The notes under the pieces: model-generated
Seen by the model: only the letters and a program-made list of their open reading frames with translations
Databases searched by the model: none
Told to the model about the DNA's origin: nothing
In this document: positions 42,421 through 56,399 of the stretch, piece after piece
Layout of the letters: every line of letters starts with the position of its first letter
Numbering within the stretch: position 1 is the stretch's first letter
Made by a program: the position numbers and the translations under genes
DNA from: Acanthacorydalis orientalis
Taxonomy: Eukaryota > Arthropoda > Insecta > Megaloptera > Corydalidae
DNA length: 64,000 nucleotides
Assembly (NCBI GenBank): GCA_034766995.1
Contig: CM068319.1
Span: forward strand, 23,663,959-23,727,958
Reading direction: 5' to 3'

Positions 42421-42774
42421 GTTAGAAATGTTTATTATAAAAATATATAAGGATCACTTTTTTCTTATTAGTACATGCTATATTTTTTATTATTGTTATT
42501 ATGCTGTTGTATCTTTAACAAATGTTCTCTTATATAATTAATATTTTTCCTTGTATGTAAGTAATATAATGGACAAAGGTTACATGTTTATTTGGAAGTT
42601 TTTTCATTTATGTTCATGTTTGTAATTGTATTTCATTATTATTTCAACACATTTTAGTTGGACTTGCGAGACAGAACAAGTATCTACATTTTTACTTAAT
42701 TGTTTAATAATACTATAAACTATTCTGATAATATTTATGGTATGTAAAGTAATTAGTAACATATACACAAATGT

Positions 42775-42816
<42 letters not shown>

Positions 42817-42973
42817 AAACTAGCTATATATAAATTAGCTTGCAGGCAAAAGGAAAAAGTGTAAGTGATATTTTATGTTTGTGTTCATTTTAATTAAAAT
42901 ATTTATAAGTGTATTGTTTTTATTTTGTTTTATTAATAGAATAAAGTGTAATGTTTTGTTATATTTGAAACTG

Positions 42974-43008
<35 letters not shown>

Positions 43009-43867
43009 TTTGTATAAATATATATATTTTTTGTATTCAAAGAATAGACTACTGAAGAATGTTTTTATTTCTTATTAGTTTATTAAAATTATCTCGTTAC
43101 CATTTTATTGGATTCAGTTTTTTACAATAATTATTAAGTTGAAGTTAAGATGACTAGAAGCTTAATAAAATGATGGTAATGCGTATTTCTTTTGATGATT
43201 CGTAATTCAAATATAATATTATACAAAGGAAATATTTATTTTGTGAAATTATCTATATAAGTAATATATTTATTTTTTAAAAAAGTTATAATTCTTTAAA
43301 ACCTGCAAAATGAATTGTATGGAGGTAAATTACTTACTGGGCCATATAGACTTGAACTAGGATATGTAGATTATGTTCTTACAATTTACGAAAAGAATAT
43401 GTATACTTCTTCAAGTAGTAAATAGTACAATCTTATTTCATGAATAAAAATTAATGTGAACAGTTTATGTATAATAATTATTTCATTATAATTTTTTACT
43501 TTGATTTCTGTATCATTTAAATAAGAAATAACTGAAGTGGATATGAGAGACTACCACAATTTTTTCTAAAAAAAAATTGTCAAGAATGTACAAAAAATGA
43601 AAATGAGACTTTGTTTAAATTTGAAAATAGATTTTGTACTTTTCGAACTATTAGTTGTGGGAAATGTGAAAATTGTAAATGAAGATTATATTTTTTTTAA
43701 GAAATATCGCAAGAATTTAAATATTCTTCAATTTTTAAAGTTTGATAATTCATAAAATATATTAAAAAGCATTATTTTAGAACTTAAAACTTCTAAAACA
43801 AATATTAATAATAGCTGAATTAATTATTAACGATAAATACCGTCATATAGATTTATTGAAATAGTTA
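42421..43867. other. AT-rich spacer with two TA arrays
   Basis: TA arrays at about 42,779-42,812 and 42,977-43,005. The 67-codon frame spanning the second is TA-driven. Confidence 0.6.
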
Positions 43868-43925
43868 AGGACCCGAGATCGAACATATGCTTCATTGATC
43901 ACGAGATTGCTCTGTCACGAAATCA
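43868..43925 (-). repeat. tRNA-derived SINE-like relic
   Basis: On the minus strand the order is GTGACAGAGCAATCTCGTGA, TCAATGAAGC, TGTTCGATCTCGGGTCC. This matches the tRNA-like head of SINEs: an A-box-like region ending in AGAGC, CTCGTGATCAATGA in the anticodon region, and a B box (GTTCGATCTC, plus 43,875-43,884). The A box is degraded and no acceptor stem pairs, so it is not a functional tRNA gene. It may or may not be the same family as 12,199-12,258. Confidence 0.6.
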
Positions 43926-44471
43926 TTCTAATATACTGGTATTGAGTCTAATATGCCTCACGTTAAATATTAATTATAGTAATTATTTCTCTTTAGAACA
44001 GTAAATTAGTTGGAAAGAATTTAATTATTGAATACATTTATAATTTATTTTAAAAATAAATGTATTAAAGTCGAATTTGTTCATAAAGTGTTTTTATCAT
44101 ATATATATATATATATATATGCATATAAGAACTATAAAGTCTATAAATAGAACAATAATTTGATCTTTGAGATGAAATTAAGTTATCAAATATGTATTGA
44201 TTAGAAAATATAGGAATTAGCTAATTCTAATTGCAAAAAATGAGAAAATTTTCCAGTAGTGGACTATTAATAGCGGAAAATCATATATATATATATATAA
44301 ATATATAACTACCATAGATTTTTTATGATTTTTTTGCGTCATACAATGTACTTTCTTCTATTGTTGAATCATATTTTTGTAAATGTATTAAAGATTATAT
44401 TTAAAACGATTGCTAGCTTAAGACATAAAAAATAATTTTTAGAAATTTTTTGTTGTTAATAAATACAAAAA
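43926..44471. other. AT-rich spacer with two short TA arrays
   Basis: TA arrays near 44,098-44,120 and 44,284-44,310; nothing else seen. Confidence 0.6.
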
Positions 44472-44672
44472 ATGACGTTGTTTTATAATTGGTTATATGT
44501 AAATTTTCTTAATGCTATATTGTTTATAGTTTTTATTTTACCATCGAGAAAAAATATAACTGACGAGGAAAATTATAAGAAAATATTCAAACAAATTTGT
44601 ATATATTTCACAAATAATACCGATACTACTGATTTAATTAATTCTAACGAAATAAACGTGATTCAAGATTAG
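44472..44672 (+). CDS. Small hypothetical protein, 66 aa, N-terminal membrane segment
   Basis: ATG at 44,472 preceded by an A-rich stretch. Residues about 1-23 form one hydrophobic segment (FYNWLYVNFLNAILFIVFIL), followed by a polar tail with a varied Asp/Glu/Lys/Thr content (RKNITDEENYKKIF, TNNTDTTDLINSNEINVIQD) and TAG. A signal-anchor or signal peptide with a short exterior or cytosolic tail would fit. I do not recognise it. Small single-pass frames like this occur in large DNA viruses and in host genes, but also by chance at this A+T level, where Phe/Leu/Ile runs are common. The next coding-like frame lies 1 kb downstream on the same strand. Confidence 0.25.
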   Translation: MTLFYNWLYVNFLNAILFIVFILPSRKNITDEENYKKIFKQICIYFTNNTDTTDLINSNEINVIQD

Positions 44673-45680
44673 ATTGTATATGTAATTATTTTCAATTAGT
44701 ACATAATTTTGTTATAAATTAAAACTTATATATATATATATATATAGTCAACCTAGTTATTTATTAGCATTATTATTAATTGACAATTTATTAATTCATG
44801 TACCTGTTTCAAAATGAATGAAATGGAACAGAATTTATTTATTTAGTTTCAGATTTTGCAATTTCATTTCTGATATTATGAAATTTATTAAGAAATTATA
44901 TTAAATTTATACATTTATTAAATTATATAATTATTTTTCATATTCTACTTAAGTATATTTATGCTTTATTTGCTTTAATTAACTATCTTGTATTAATATA
45001 TTAAGACATTTATGTATCATTACTTAAAAATTGTTAAAAAACATGATTACTTATACTTTGCAATTTTTAAATTCCTATAAATTATGTTGAATATAAAGTA
45101 TTTTATAATAAGAAATTAAATTGAAAATATTAGTTAATATATAAAAAAAATGTTAATAAAATTTTATGTTAATGATTTTCTATCAAAAATATATCTAATG
45201 GTTACACAATTGTTTATTTAGTGAAAGGAACAATGCCACTAAGCTTAGAGTTTTCAACTATTAGTCATAAGTTTGTTACACTATGAATTCTATTACGAAA
45301 GGTATAGAAAAAATTAGAGAAAGCTTGCATAGTTGTCATTCCTAAGATAGTTTTTATACTTTGAAACTTTAAAAAAAAGTGTTAACTTTCTTTACAGAAT
45401 ATAATACTTGATAAAAGGAAAATAAATTCATGAGCTTTGATAATAAAAGCGAATCTTTTAATAAAAATATGAATAAACTTGACTTGAAATGATAAAGTTT
45501 ATTATATAGAATGTAAAACATGTAAGTAAACATGAAAAATGTAATTTTATTATATTATATCTTTTAGACTAAGAAAGGTAATTTAAACATTTAATATAAA
45601 TTTATTATTGAACTGTTTTGTAACTAAAATAATAGATTACTTAAGGTACAATTAAACTTCAAAAAACATTTCTATTCTAA
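44673..45680. other. AT-rich spacer between two coding-like frames
   Basis: A TA array lies near 44,729-44,746. A 20-codon frame from an ATG near 45,282 (MNSITKGIEKIRESLHSCHS) looks mildly coding-like but is too short to call. Confidence 0.45.
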
Positions 45681-45971
45681 GAGAAAAATAAACTATTTTA
45701 TATCTCTTCGATAAAGCATCAAATAGTACATGTGCATATAGGTTTCTTTGGTATATTGGACATTCCTGAATTTACAAATTTATTTAACGAACATTTTAGA
45801 AGAAATGTCTTTATATCATCCAATACTTTAATAAAAAAAATGTTTAAAAGTTTCACAGAAAAAATCGAATTTGAAAATAGAATTATAGCAAGAAACACCA
45901 TTTGTCCTATCGAAAAAATGATGTTAATTATAAACCACGTACCGGATACGAAAAAAGTACAAGTAGGTTAA
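45681..45971 (+). pseudogene. Unrecognised coding-like fragment, ~96 codons
   Basis: The frame is open from 45,681, just after a stop, to TAA at 45,969. It has no ATG at its start; the first ATG lies well inside, so it is an exon or a 5'-truncated gene. It contains HVHIGFFGILDIPEFTNLFN, FRRNVF, FTEKIEFENRIIARNTICP and HVPDTKKVQVG. The mix of His, Pro, Arg, Gly and Glu is unusual for chance frames here. No acceptor with a good pyrimidine tract is visible. A 60-codon frame on the opposite strand is its shadow. Family unknown to me; host exon, viral-derived or transposon-derived are all open. Confidence 0.4.
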
Positions 45972-46079
45972 ATAATTTATTCCTAGAAATACAATTCAAA
46001 AATATATTCCCATTTCGCGTGTTTTGAAAACAACCATTCATTTTGATTAAAAGAATATATGTAATCAATTATTTTAAGT

Positions 46080-46780
46080 ATTACTTAAGTTCACGACGTG
46101 TCGATTGTTTACTACATTCGTTCGTTAAATATAACAATAATAATTCATTTCCTTCTCAAGACAGACACTGAAAATTAAATTTCGCTATAATCTTTTCGTC
46201 AAAACCGATCTTCATTCTAAATATATATCTATATAAATTTACAGTACAATGAATCCTATAATTTAAATGAAAATATAAAATAAATATAATAGATTTCGAT
46301 TGAAAAATAATACGTAATTTGTTAATTATCGAAATTACTGATTTCCTGCATTCGAAATGAAGACGACTTGTATCGACGTTGAGAGAATATGTTCAGTTTA
46401 TGCAATCGGACACAATTTTCGCATTGATATATACCAGAAAAAATAAAGTATAAAAGAATGAAAAGTTCAGTTTTGGAAAGAGTTCAATAAATGAACGAGC
46501 ACAGAAATAATTTGTAAAATTTATGGTATGCTTCTTGAATAATTTTTAAAAAAGAGCAAATTTTTAATACGCCCACGCTTATGACTAAAAGATGAAGAAT
46601 GTAAAAGTAAATTTTCGATGAAAATATAAGTAGATTAAAATTATTTATTGTACCTCAGGCTGCATAATAGCATGACTATTGACATGATCTAAATTAGGCG
46701 TTGTTTGTCAGCGCCGCAAATAGATTGGACCGGATTATATATAACAAAGTTTCAGCGAGTATGCAAATTATTAAATTGAC
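46080..46780. other. Mild island with CCGGATTATATATAAC motif
   Basis: Two less AT-rich patches, 46,080-46,400 and 46,670-46,830. The second contains GTCAGCGCCGCAAATAGATT and CCGGATTATATATAAC (about 46,731), the latter shared with 13,669. A TTTCAGC-G-(T)GCAAA pattern follows at both places at different spacing. A shared old transposon end is possible. Confidence 0.3.
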
Positions 46781-47874
46781 ATAACTGTTCATTAACATTG
46801 TCGCTAATTAATTTTGGTGAGTGTTAGCTAGGAGTTAAGCTGTACATAAATTAATATTATATATATATATATAAATGTTTACCTGTATATTGAGGACAAA
46901 TGCATGAAATGATTAATTCGAATTTCTCTCTGTAAAGGAAATTAACCTTAAGATTCTTTTCTAAATACATGTAATAGATCAATGAAGACAAGAAGGACCT
47001 GCAAGACATTTCAGTATGTGTAAGAAAAACATTTGAATACGTTTGACATTCACATTTTTGCATATTGATAAACAGGTATCTAATTACATAAAAGTAAGTA
47101 AAATTTTGCAAATTAAATTATACACTTTTGTAATTATATAGTGAGGTTATAAATTGTTTTAGAAATTTTGTGAAAACAATAATTACTATTTAAATATATA
47201 TATATAATAAATATATATTTTGTATATTTATCATTATATAAATGTTTCGAATACTAATTACACAGGTAAAGGAAGCGACAACATTCCATTAAATAAAGTT
47301 AAATTTAAATAAATTTTGTACATATTACGTATCTCATCAAAATGCATAACTCATTGAAAAGACAATGAACGTTTCGCATTTACAATACTGTATTAAATGA
47401 AATCAAATTTTACGTACATGTAATTTATTGGTATTTATAATAGTGCCTACATTTTTATACGAAAAAATATTTCAATTACTGCACAGACATTAATTTAAAA
47501 GATTTTTTTTCTTAGTTTTCATAAGAATAAATATTTTAAATTTCGAAAATTATTACATTTTGTAAAATATAACTAAATTCTATTTAAATATATTTTACAG
47601 ATAACTGTAAATATATACACGCGTCTCTATCTAATTTTTTTCTCAAATGCTGTGTAGAAATGTTTAAAATATTCACTACTTAAGAATTTCAGATATGTTC
47701 GATTTGATACGGTCTTTGTTTTGACAAATAAAGTTTGTTCACTTTTAAACATATCTTTGTGTACAGTAACAGTGATAAAAATTCTATAAACGTAATAAAT
47801 AAAAATAGTTAATTATTACATGAAAAGATTTAAAAATAAAGAAAAAACAAAAAACTAATAAATTACAAAAAAAT

Positions 47875-47878
<4 letters not shown>

Positions 47879-47916
<38 letters not shown>

Positions 47917-47929
47917 TGTATATATGTAT

Positions 47930-48027
<98 letters not shown>
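47879..48027. repeat. Longest TA-based array, ~149 bp, interrupted
   Basis: Pure TA at both ends with several CATATATG, TATATGTATA and TACATATA interruptions in the middle, giving the array a near-palindromic organisation. Confidence 0.95.
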
Positions 48028-49219
48028 TGCAATGGAAATTTGTTTGATTTATGAAATATTACTACAATATTATTTTTATAAAAAATTCTAGATTTAGTGT
48101 TTACTTATTAATTTATATTAAATTTCTTAATATTTTGTATCTATATATTACAATATACATATGCATTTATTTTAAATTATAATTTTATTAAGTACACATT
48201 TTTAAATATTTTGCTATTACCTATTTTTAGACACAGTTCAATGAGTATTTTTGTACATATGTTTTATTTTTTCATAAATCAATATATTTATAGTATAAAT
48301 AAGGGCGTTGATTATAAATAAAGAATATAAGTAATTTCCTGTACTTAAAATCAATTTTAATTTAATAATTATTTTCTATCTTACAAATATTTTATATAAG
48401 TTGATAGAACATTTATACAGCACTGCAGTTATTAGTTGTAGCATTATCTTTTATTTAAAAGAATTAATCAATTTAATGTATTGAATAAATAAATAATAAT
48501 AATAATATTTTCAACATGAGGATTTTGTTCATCAATCTTATAATTATTTTTCATAAATAAATTAATGAGTCGTATAAAATATTTTTTTCTTTTATTAAAA
48601 TTTCAAATAATTTCTTATCATCTCTCTCATAGATAATTATCAATGATATTTATTATGAGGATCAGTTTTTATAGAATTGTAGATTTGAGTATCAAAAACA
48701 TAAATAATAAACTATAAAAAAATCTTAGAAACATTTATTAGTATTTTAGGAAGACTACAAATCAGTCACAAGATATATGGAAAAATCGTGAATCAAAAAT
48801 ATATGTTAAAAATATATATTAAAAGTATATATTAAAATAAGTTTTAATTGTTTTCAACTTTCTTAACATTATGGCATCAATTTTATTATAATATGATTAT
48901 AAAATTGTTTGAAACCTATGTATAGACGCTGTGTAATCATAATTAAAAAAACAACAGATACTCTATTAAATAATAATAATACTTAATCAAATAATTCAAT
49001 AACTTTTACTTGATTTTAACTTTAGTGACTTGCTAATATCACGAAACTGTAGTAAATATTTTTAGAGACACTTTTAAATAAAATAGAATATATTGTTTTT
49101 TATTATAATCACCGTTTTAAGTTCTTGTATTTAATTGATTTTATTGCTTCCATTTGACTTATATATTTATAAAATTATTGAAGTATTCACACAGCTGCAT
49201 AACATTTGTTCGTCGAAGT

Positions 49220-49239
49220 GTATATTTATATATATATAC

Positions 49240-49302
<63 letters not shown>
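49220..49302. repeat. (TA)n microsatellite with CATA interruptions
   Basis: About 83 bp; two C interruptions in the first half, pure TA in the second. Confidence 0.95.
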
Positions 49303-49309
<7 letters not shown>

Positions 49310-49399
49310 AAACGATACTTACTGAATCGAATATAAATCAAATCAATGTAAAAAAATAAACTTAATGCAGATTATTTGTACTTGATATTGCAAAGTGTC

Positions 49400-49525
49400 T
49401 GCACACAGAGAACAAAATTTTAAGTGACTCTTCTGTGTTGTAAGATTATCACCGCTCCCATCTTGACGTACAGGTGCTATTTTGGGTCGTTTTTAATCTG
49501 CTGCTAAACACTTCCTGTTAGAGGA
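49400..49525. other. Small G+C-richer island
   Basis: About 125 bp of balanced sequence with GATTATCACCGCTCCCATC, ACAGGTGC (E-box) and CACTTCCTG (Ets-like). No open frame. Possible regulatory element. Confidence 0.3.
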
Positions 49526-49942
49526 CATCGTTGTAAATATATAAAACAAAAAAATAGAAAAAAGACAGAATGATATCTATTTATTCAAGTGAATATAATC
49601 TGTTTTTATATTATAAACGTTCAAAGACGTTAAATAATATTTATTATGATTAAATGTTTAACGCATGTTACAAAATATAATATTCATTATTGTATTTTTA
49701 TATCGATAGTTAATTAAATGGTGTGCTAAAAGAGATTAGCTGTATGTGTTTTTTTAAATTATTATGAAAAAAGGCGTATATAATATAAATCTTTAGTAGA
49801 TGAAATTTTATATTTATTTTTAGTCAATTATAAATAATTATTACATTTACATTTATAACATTTTCAGTTTTTCAGATCACAGGATATGTTTCCATATTCA
49901 TATATTTCATTAATGTAAATTTATCTTGGAATGATTTCTTAA

Positions 49943-50001
<59 letters not shown>

Positions 50002-50308
50002 CTAGCATCAATGAATTTATGGAATCAGTGCATGTGGTCAATTTTTAAATCATTGCTTCAAAATGCTTGAAATTAAAATATAGTTTAAGAATAATATGCA
50101 AGAAATAAATAAATATACAGATATACTAGAGTATAATAAGTGAATTATAATTAGAATGAATTCGAATAGCTAAGTTATAAAAATTTAGCTATTCTCTATA
50201 AAAACTTAGCTATCACGTTTAAATTTTATTACTAACTTGTAACAATAGTGTGAAATATGATATGTATTCGAGATTAACAATGTATGTATATCTCAATAAA
50301 GAATACAA

Positions 50309-50354
<46 letters not shown>

Positions 50355-50639
50355 ATGTAATTTTGTTTGATACAAATTAAAATATTAATTAAAATAAATA
50401 ATGAATATATAACAATTCATGAAAAATTTACAACTTATTTTGTAATATCGTTTTGAATTATGTCGCATTTTCCATCATTTACCTTTTATGAAACTCAAGA
50501 GTAATTTAACTCGAAAATATACATCAAACATTAAAAACTGGTTATATATTTGGGTAGATTTATTATAATTATCTTAAGGTATTCTTTTTTTAAAAAAAAA
50601 TAATTTATTAATTGAAAATAAAATTTTATTAGAAATGTG
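49526..50639. other. AT-rich spacer with TA arrays and a small palindrome
   Basis: TA arrays at about 49,942-49,997 and 50,316-50,350. Near 50,166-50,214 the strings AATAGCTAAGTT, TTAGCTATT and ACTTAGCTAT form an inverted repeat plus a direct repeat of one arm. Confidence 0.6.
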
Positions 50640-51130
50640 TGTAGTCGTTCTCACAAATGAAATTGATTTTTCCATTTGGTACGTTATATGTATAACAACT
50701 ACATTAATATGAGAAAGATCTTAAATTTGTATTAAATCTGTTCTTTCTACAAAATAATGTAGATCGAAACGTTTCAAAAAGGCATAAATCTGTATCACAA
50801 ATAATCGCTAAAGAGTACTTTCGAAAATAATACCATCGGACAATCCAATTATACTTAAATCAAACTATACGACAACGTGTCTTTTTAACTACCGCGAAAT
50901 ACACATAAATTTAACTGAATAGCAACATACATGCCAACTACATGCAAATTTAACTTGCAGCACAATTTATTTCTACCAGGTTGAAATGATAAGTATATTA
51001 ATCATGGACATGTCGATAGATGCTTAACACAATGCATACCGTGGCGAAGCGCTTTCTCCAGATAATTTTTATTAACCGTATACGATTTCAACAGGACTTA
51101 ATAATATCGTATTAGCTTAAACGTAAATAA
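50640..51130. other. Mild island, possible regulatory element
   Basis: Less AT-rich throughout, densest at 51,000-51,080 with ACCGTGGCGAAGCGCTTTCT. No frame with splice sites. Confidence 0.3.
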
Positions 51131-51452
51131 CGACACGGAGATTTTTAATGTAACTTAATTACATTTTACCACCATGCTTTCTCATACAAATATTTGTTTT
51201 TTTTTCCATTATTGTATATGCAGTTTAAGAAATGGTTATATTTTTATCTATCTTAATAAATTATACGTTAAGGAAATTAACATTTTTTTAATGATATGTA
51301 ATGACAGAATATATGCCGAGTAATGGTTAATGATATGATTTGTATGTTATGTGAAACTGGAAATAAAACAAACAGTATTTTTTATAATCCATTACTAATT
51401 ATTTATTTGTAAAATATGCAAACATATATATTACATACACACACACACACAC

Positions 51453-51516
<64 letters not shown>

Positions 51517-52179
51517 TATAAACTTGTTGCATTTCGATTGGAAATTTCTAGTCAATTAATCTGCCATCATATGACCAGTACTTTTGATTGATACCTGTTA
51601 TTAAATTGTTTTTAGTAACTTGCGGTCTTGGCTGTGGAATACATTTTATTTTTGTGATAAAATCTGATTAATTAATTGTTTATTAAAGTTGTTAGGTTAT
51701 ATTTAAATAATATCGAAAAGTTGTTTATTTTATTTTATCACTTTAATGATGATTAATTTAAATTTATTGTTACTTCTATCGAAAAATGAAATTTATTGAA
51801 TAAGTGAACTATAAAGTTTTGCAAAATAAAGATAGAAATTGAATATTTTCATTACAAAAGTAAATGTAATCATTTTCTTATAGAAAAGTAAACTTTTAAT
51901 AACTTTTAGTCGTCTCATGTTTTATTTTCATCTAATTCAAAGTGATAATAATGCAGTTTACTTCAGAATGGAATACTTTTGTTTAATATTTTCTAATATA
52001 GAACATTTTTATACTTCTAGCTTCTCTTTTAATGAAATAAAATTACCCAAGTTATTTTGTTTAATGATTTAAATAGACAACTGAGTTTTTTCGATATTAT
52101 ACTGAGTTTTATTTTTTTTAAATAAATCTTAATGGTTTTGAAGATATGGTTATATGTTTTGTACCTCATATTTTTAAAG
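51131..52179. other. AT-rich spacer with a (CA)n-(TA)n array
   Basis: (CA)n at 51,435-51,452 leads into TA at 51,458-51,515. The 90-codon minus frame starting at 52,301 overlaps repeat copy B and is not a gene. Confidence 0.6.
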
Positions 52180-52310
52180 TCGTCAACATAAAAATGCATA
52201 TAAGCAGCTATTAAAATAATCGATGAGCAATTATTGATTAGAAGCATTATCTGTGGTTTGTGGGGGAGTGAAACTTTATTCGTGAAAGTGGATTTAATCA
52301 CAATTCAAGA
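52180..52310 (+). repeat. Dispersed repeat, copy B
   Basis: Same-orientation relative of 41,010-41,160: AAAATGCATATAAGC, AATTATTGATTAG, TGTGGTTTGTGGGGGAGTGAAA, CGTGAAAGTGGATTTAATCACA in the same order, written here in separate blocks. It lacks about 10-20 bp present in copy A between the second and third blocks. Confidence 0.7.
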
Positions 52311-52352
52311 AACTATAATTGATGCATAATCTATTTATATACATATAGTCAT

Positions 52353-52354
52353 GG

Positions 52355-52388
<34 letters not shown>

Positions 52389-52397
52389 ATATACATG

Positions 52398-52435
<38 letters not shown>

Positions 52436-52441
52436 TATATA
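52353..52441. repeat. Compound (TA)n linked to repeat copy B
   Basis: TA, then TGTGTGTATATACATGTA, TA, TGTA and TA again, similar in layout to the array after copy A. Confidence 0.95.
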
Positions 52442-53739
<1,298 letters not shown>

Positions 53740-54330
53740 GAAATGAAAAATCGACGTAATGACTAATGAAGACTGATAATCATTAAAATAAATTCTAAAG
53801 ACATGTCCGTACTATGCAACGCGATTTTTAATGATTATTCTTTATTCCGTGTACGCAAAGTCGCGCTTTAGTTTGTTATGTGTCATAAAAAAAAACCTCA
53901 CAGACAGTATTTTTGAATCGCTGACAAAATATTTATCACTCGTTAAAAGCCTTCATACGTCGCAGTATCGTCTAATTCTTGCATACAAATTTACATTCAT
54001 TTGAAAATATCCCGTTTGAAATACACTTCCATCTTCGCAATTCCTCTTTTTATAATACACGTTTGATTATATTTGCACATATTATTCTGCATGCGTTCAT
54101 GTCTAAATTTAAATCTTTTAATCTTACTAACGTGACATTTTTTACACGTCAATATACGTGAGATGTTGTGTTAACGTATTCAGATTTTATTTACTCGTTT
54201 TTAATTTAATTTTATTATATTTATTTGATTTGATTTTTAATATAATTCTAGTTTTATCAATCACCTCGCTGTCACTTCTTCGATAGTGTCCTTTGATTTA
54301 TTTATAGATAGTATATTAATTTGATTCACA
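53740..54330. other. Less AT-rich stretch, unclassified
   Basis: Composition is modestly balanced (GCGATTTTT, GTACGCAAAGTCGCGC, CGTCGCAGTATCG). The 60-codon plus frame at 53,979-54,161 is His/Phe/Asn-rich without motif. Nothing firmer can be said. Confidence 0.3.
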
Positions 54331-56103
54331 TTCCAATCGCATATTTTTTTAGTACGTGCTGAAAAAGATTTAATTAGTACGGTTATTACTTCTTGTTTGA
54401 AAAATAAATGTTTTGTTATAATAAAATGCTCTATAATCATTATGAACTGATTTTAAAGAATGAACATTCCATTCATTAAATCAAATTCCGATTTTAATTA
54501 TTATTTAGTTTTGAACGACTTTCAAAATTTCAATAACTTTCAAATGTGTGGGTATAATAACAGGGTAATTTTTTTTTTGTAAAATTTTTTACATTTAATT
54601 AAAAAAAATAGTTTTCAATGAGTTTTATTTATAAATTTAGAATTGTAATAATTCCTATTTTCATTCTTAAATTATCTGCACATGGACAAATTATTAAGAT
54701 TGAATTCTTTTCAGTTACAATGAATTGATTTGAAGTTCATATAAGAAAATAGTATTTGTAAAAATAATATAGTTATTATTAAAACAGGTTAATAATGAAT
54801 TATTGCTTGAAGTTTTTTATTTTAATCATTGAATAAAATATCATTAAAAATTCTGACCGTGTGGAAAAAAAATGAGAATGATAGAAACTTATGGAAGAAA
54901 GAAAGAAGAGCATATTGTAAGTCTTCATATTAAAGCAGCATAATTTACAAGTAAATATTGTATTATATTATAGATAATTTATATAATTATGGAAAATATT
55001 TTAGATTTAATTTCAAATTTGACAAATTGTCGGATTAATAAATAAATATGGTATATTTTAGAATAAGGTATATTTATTTTAACATATTAATTGAGTTAAT
55101 GCATATAAAATGACAGAATTTAGATTGAAATTAAATGTTTTTAATTTTTACAAAAATAATTCAGCTTTATGAGAGTTATTTGTACAGTTTAGAATTATTA
55201 TAAAAAATTATGTTGATTAATCAACACCGATTGTTATCACTTTAATTACTGGTGTAGAATTCAAGATACATTTTTCTAATTTTCAAACAGTACTAATTTA
55301 GATCCTAACCATTTATTTACAGCAATTGTTATATCAGAATATAAAGAATGTACTACTTTAGCTTAAGTCTGTTACATTGTAAGTATTCAATTTTCAAAAA
55401 AGATGCTTTGAAGCATGATCGACAGTCTTATTTTCGTTGAATCGTTATGAAGATCGTACTTTCTTAATATTCAGAAGCCATTTTTAACACACGAGTTAAT
55501 AAGGTACCTATTTTTCTACTGTATTTACTTTACCAGTTATTGCAAAATGATTGTATTATTAATTTTATATTGCTTGATTATTATCTTCTTCGATACACTT
55601 TCAATACGTCCTCGTTAATCGAAAATTCAGTCTATTTACATAGTTTATATTTAAGAGATAAATCTCTAGATAAATCTTTTGAAAGTAATGCCGTGTTGTT
55701 CGTTTATTAGCGGAATCTTCGTTAAATTATCTTCTTAAATAGCGAGTTTCCAAAAATATTAATTATTTATTTTCAACTATTACAAATAAAGCAATTGCAT
55801 CTGATGTGAATTCATTGACTAGATATTTTTACATCAAAATAATGGATCACAATACAACAGTAACGCCGAGAAATTGCTAGAATGGTTATCAGTCAAATTA
55901 CAGATAATATTTGAGAACGGAATTGTGGAAGTGATTTGAACATTTTCCAATAAAGAAAAATCGAAATTTCATATACACTAGTCTACATTTTATCGTGGAA
56001 GTAATTTTTTAAACGTTTATTCTGCTATTCATATAAATAAAATAATATTTTCATATTTTTATTATAATATAATTAATATATCAATGATATTAACGCTGGG
56101 TTG

Positions 56104-56161
<58 letters not shown>

Positions 56162-56399
56162 ATATATAATAATAATTAAAGACTAATAAAAGATTCTAGA
56201 AAATTTCTGTGTACTAATAATAATCTAAGAATAATGCTCCACACAAAAAAATTCAGAATAATAATTAAAATAAAAAAAGATTATATTCTTTTCTATTTTC
56301 AATCTCATAAAGTATCAACCAATCAAAGTCTCAAAAGTAGCGGATCTATTAAGTACTTAATACGATAATAAAATACACTTACATATATGTATCTAAGAG
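54331..56399. other. AT-rich spacer, no gene seen
   Basis: One TA array at 56,107-56,158. Small balanced patches near 55,410-55,460 and 55,590-55,620 are not classifiable. Confidence 0.6.

Larger units (their letters stand above)
46781..49399. other. AT-rich spacer with very long TA arrays
   Basis: Arrays near 47,197-47,219, 47,879-48,027 and 49,220-49,302. The 84-codon minus frame 46,857-47,111 has somewhat varied composition but no motif; I leave it uncalled. Confidence 0.55.

Noticed and set aside
45719..45901. 60-codon minus frame
   Set aside because: Shadow of the longer and more balanced plus frame at 45,681-45,971.
47784..48032. 82-codon minus frame
   Set aside because: Reads the 149-bp TA array.
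52029..52301. 90-codon minus frame as a gene
   Set aside because: It overlaps dispersed repeat copy B, and copy A does not keep the frame.
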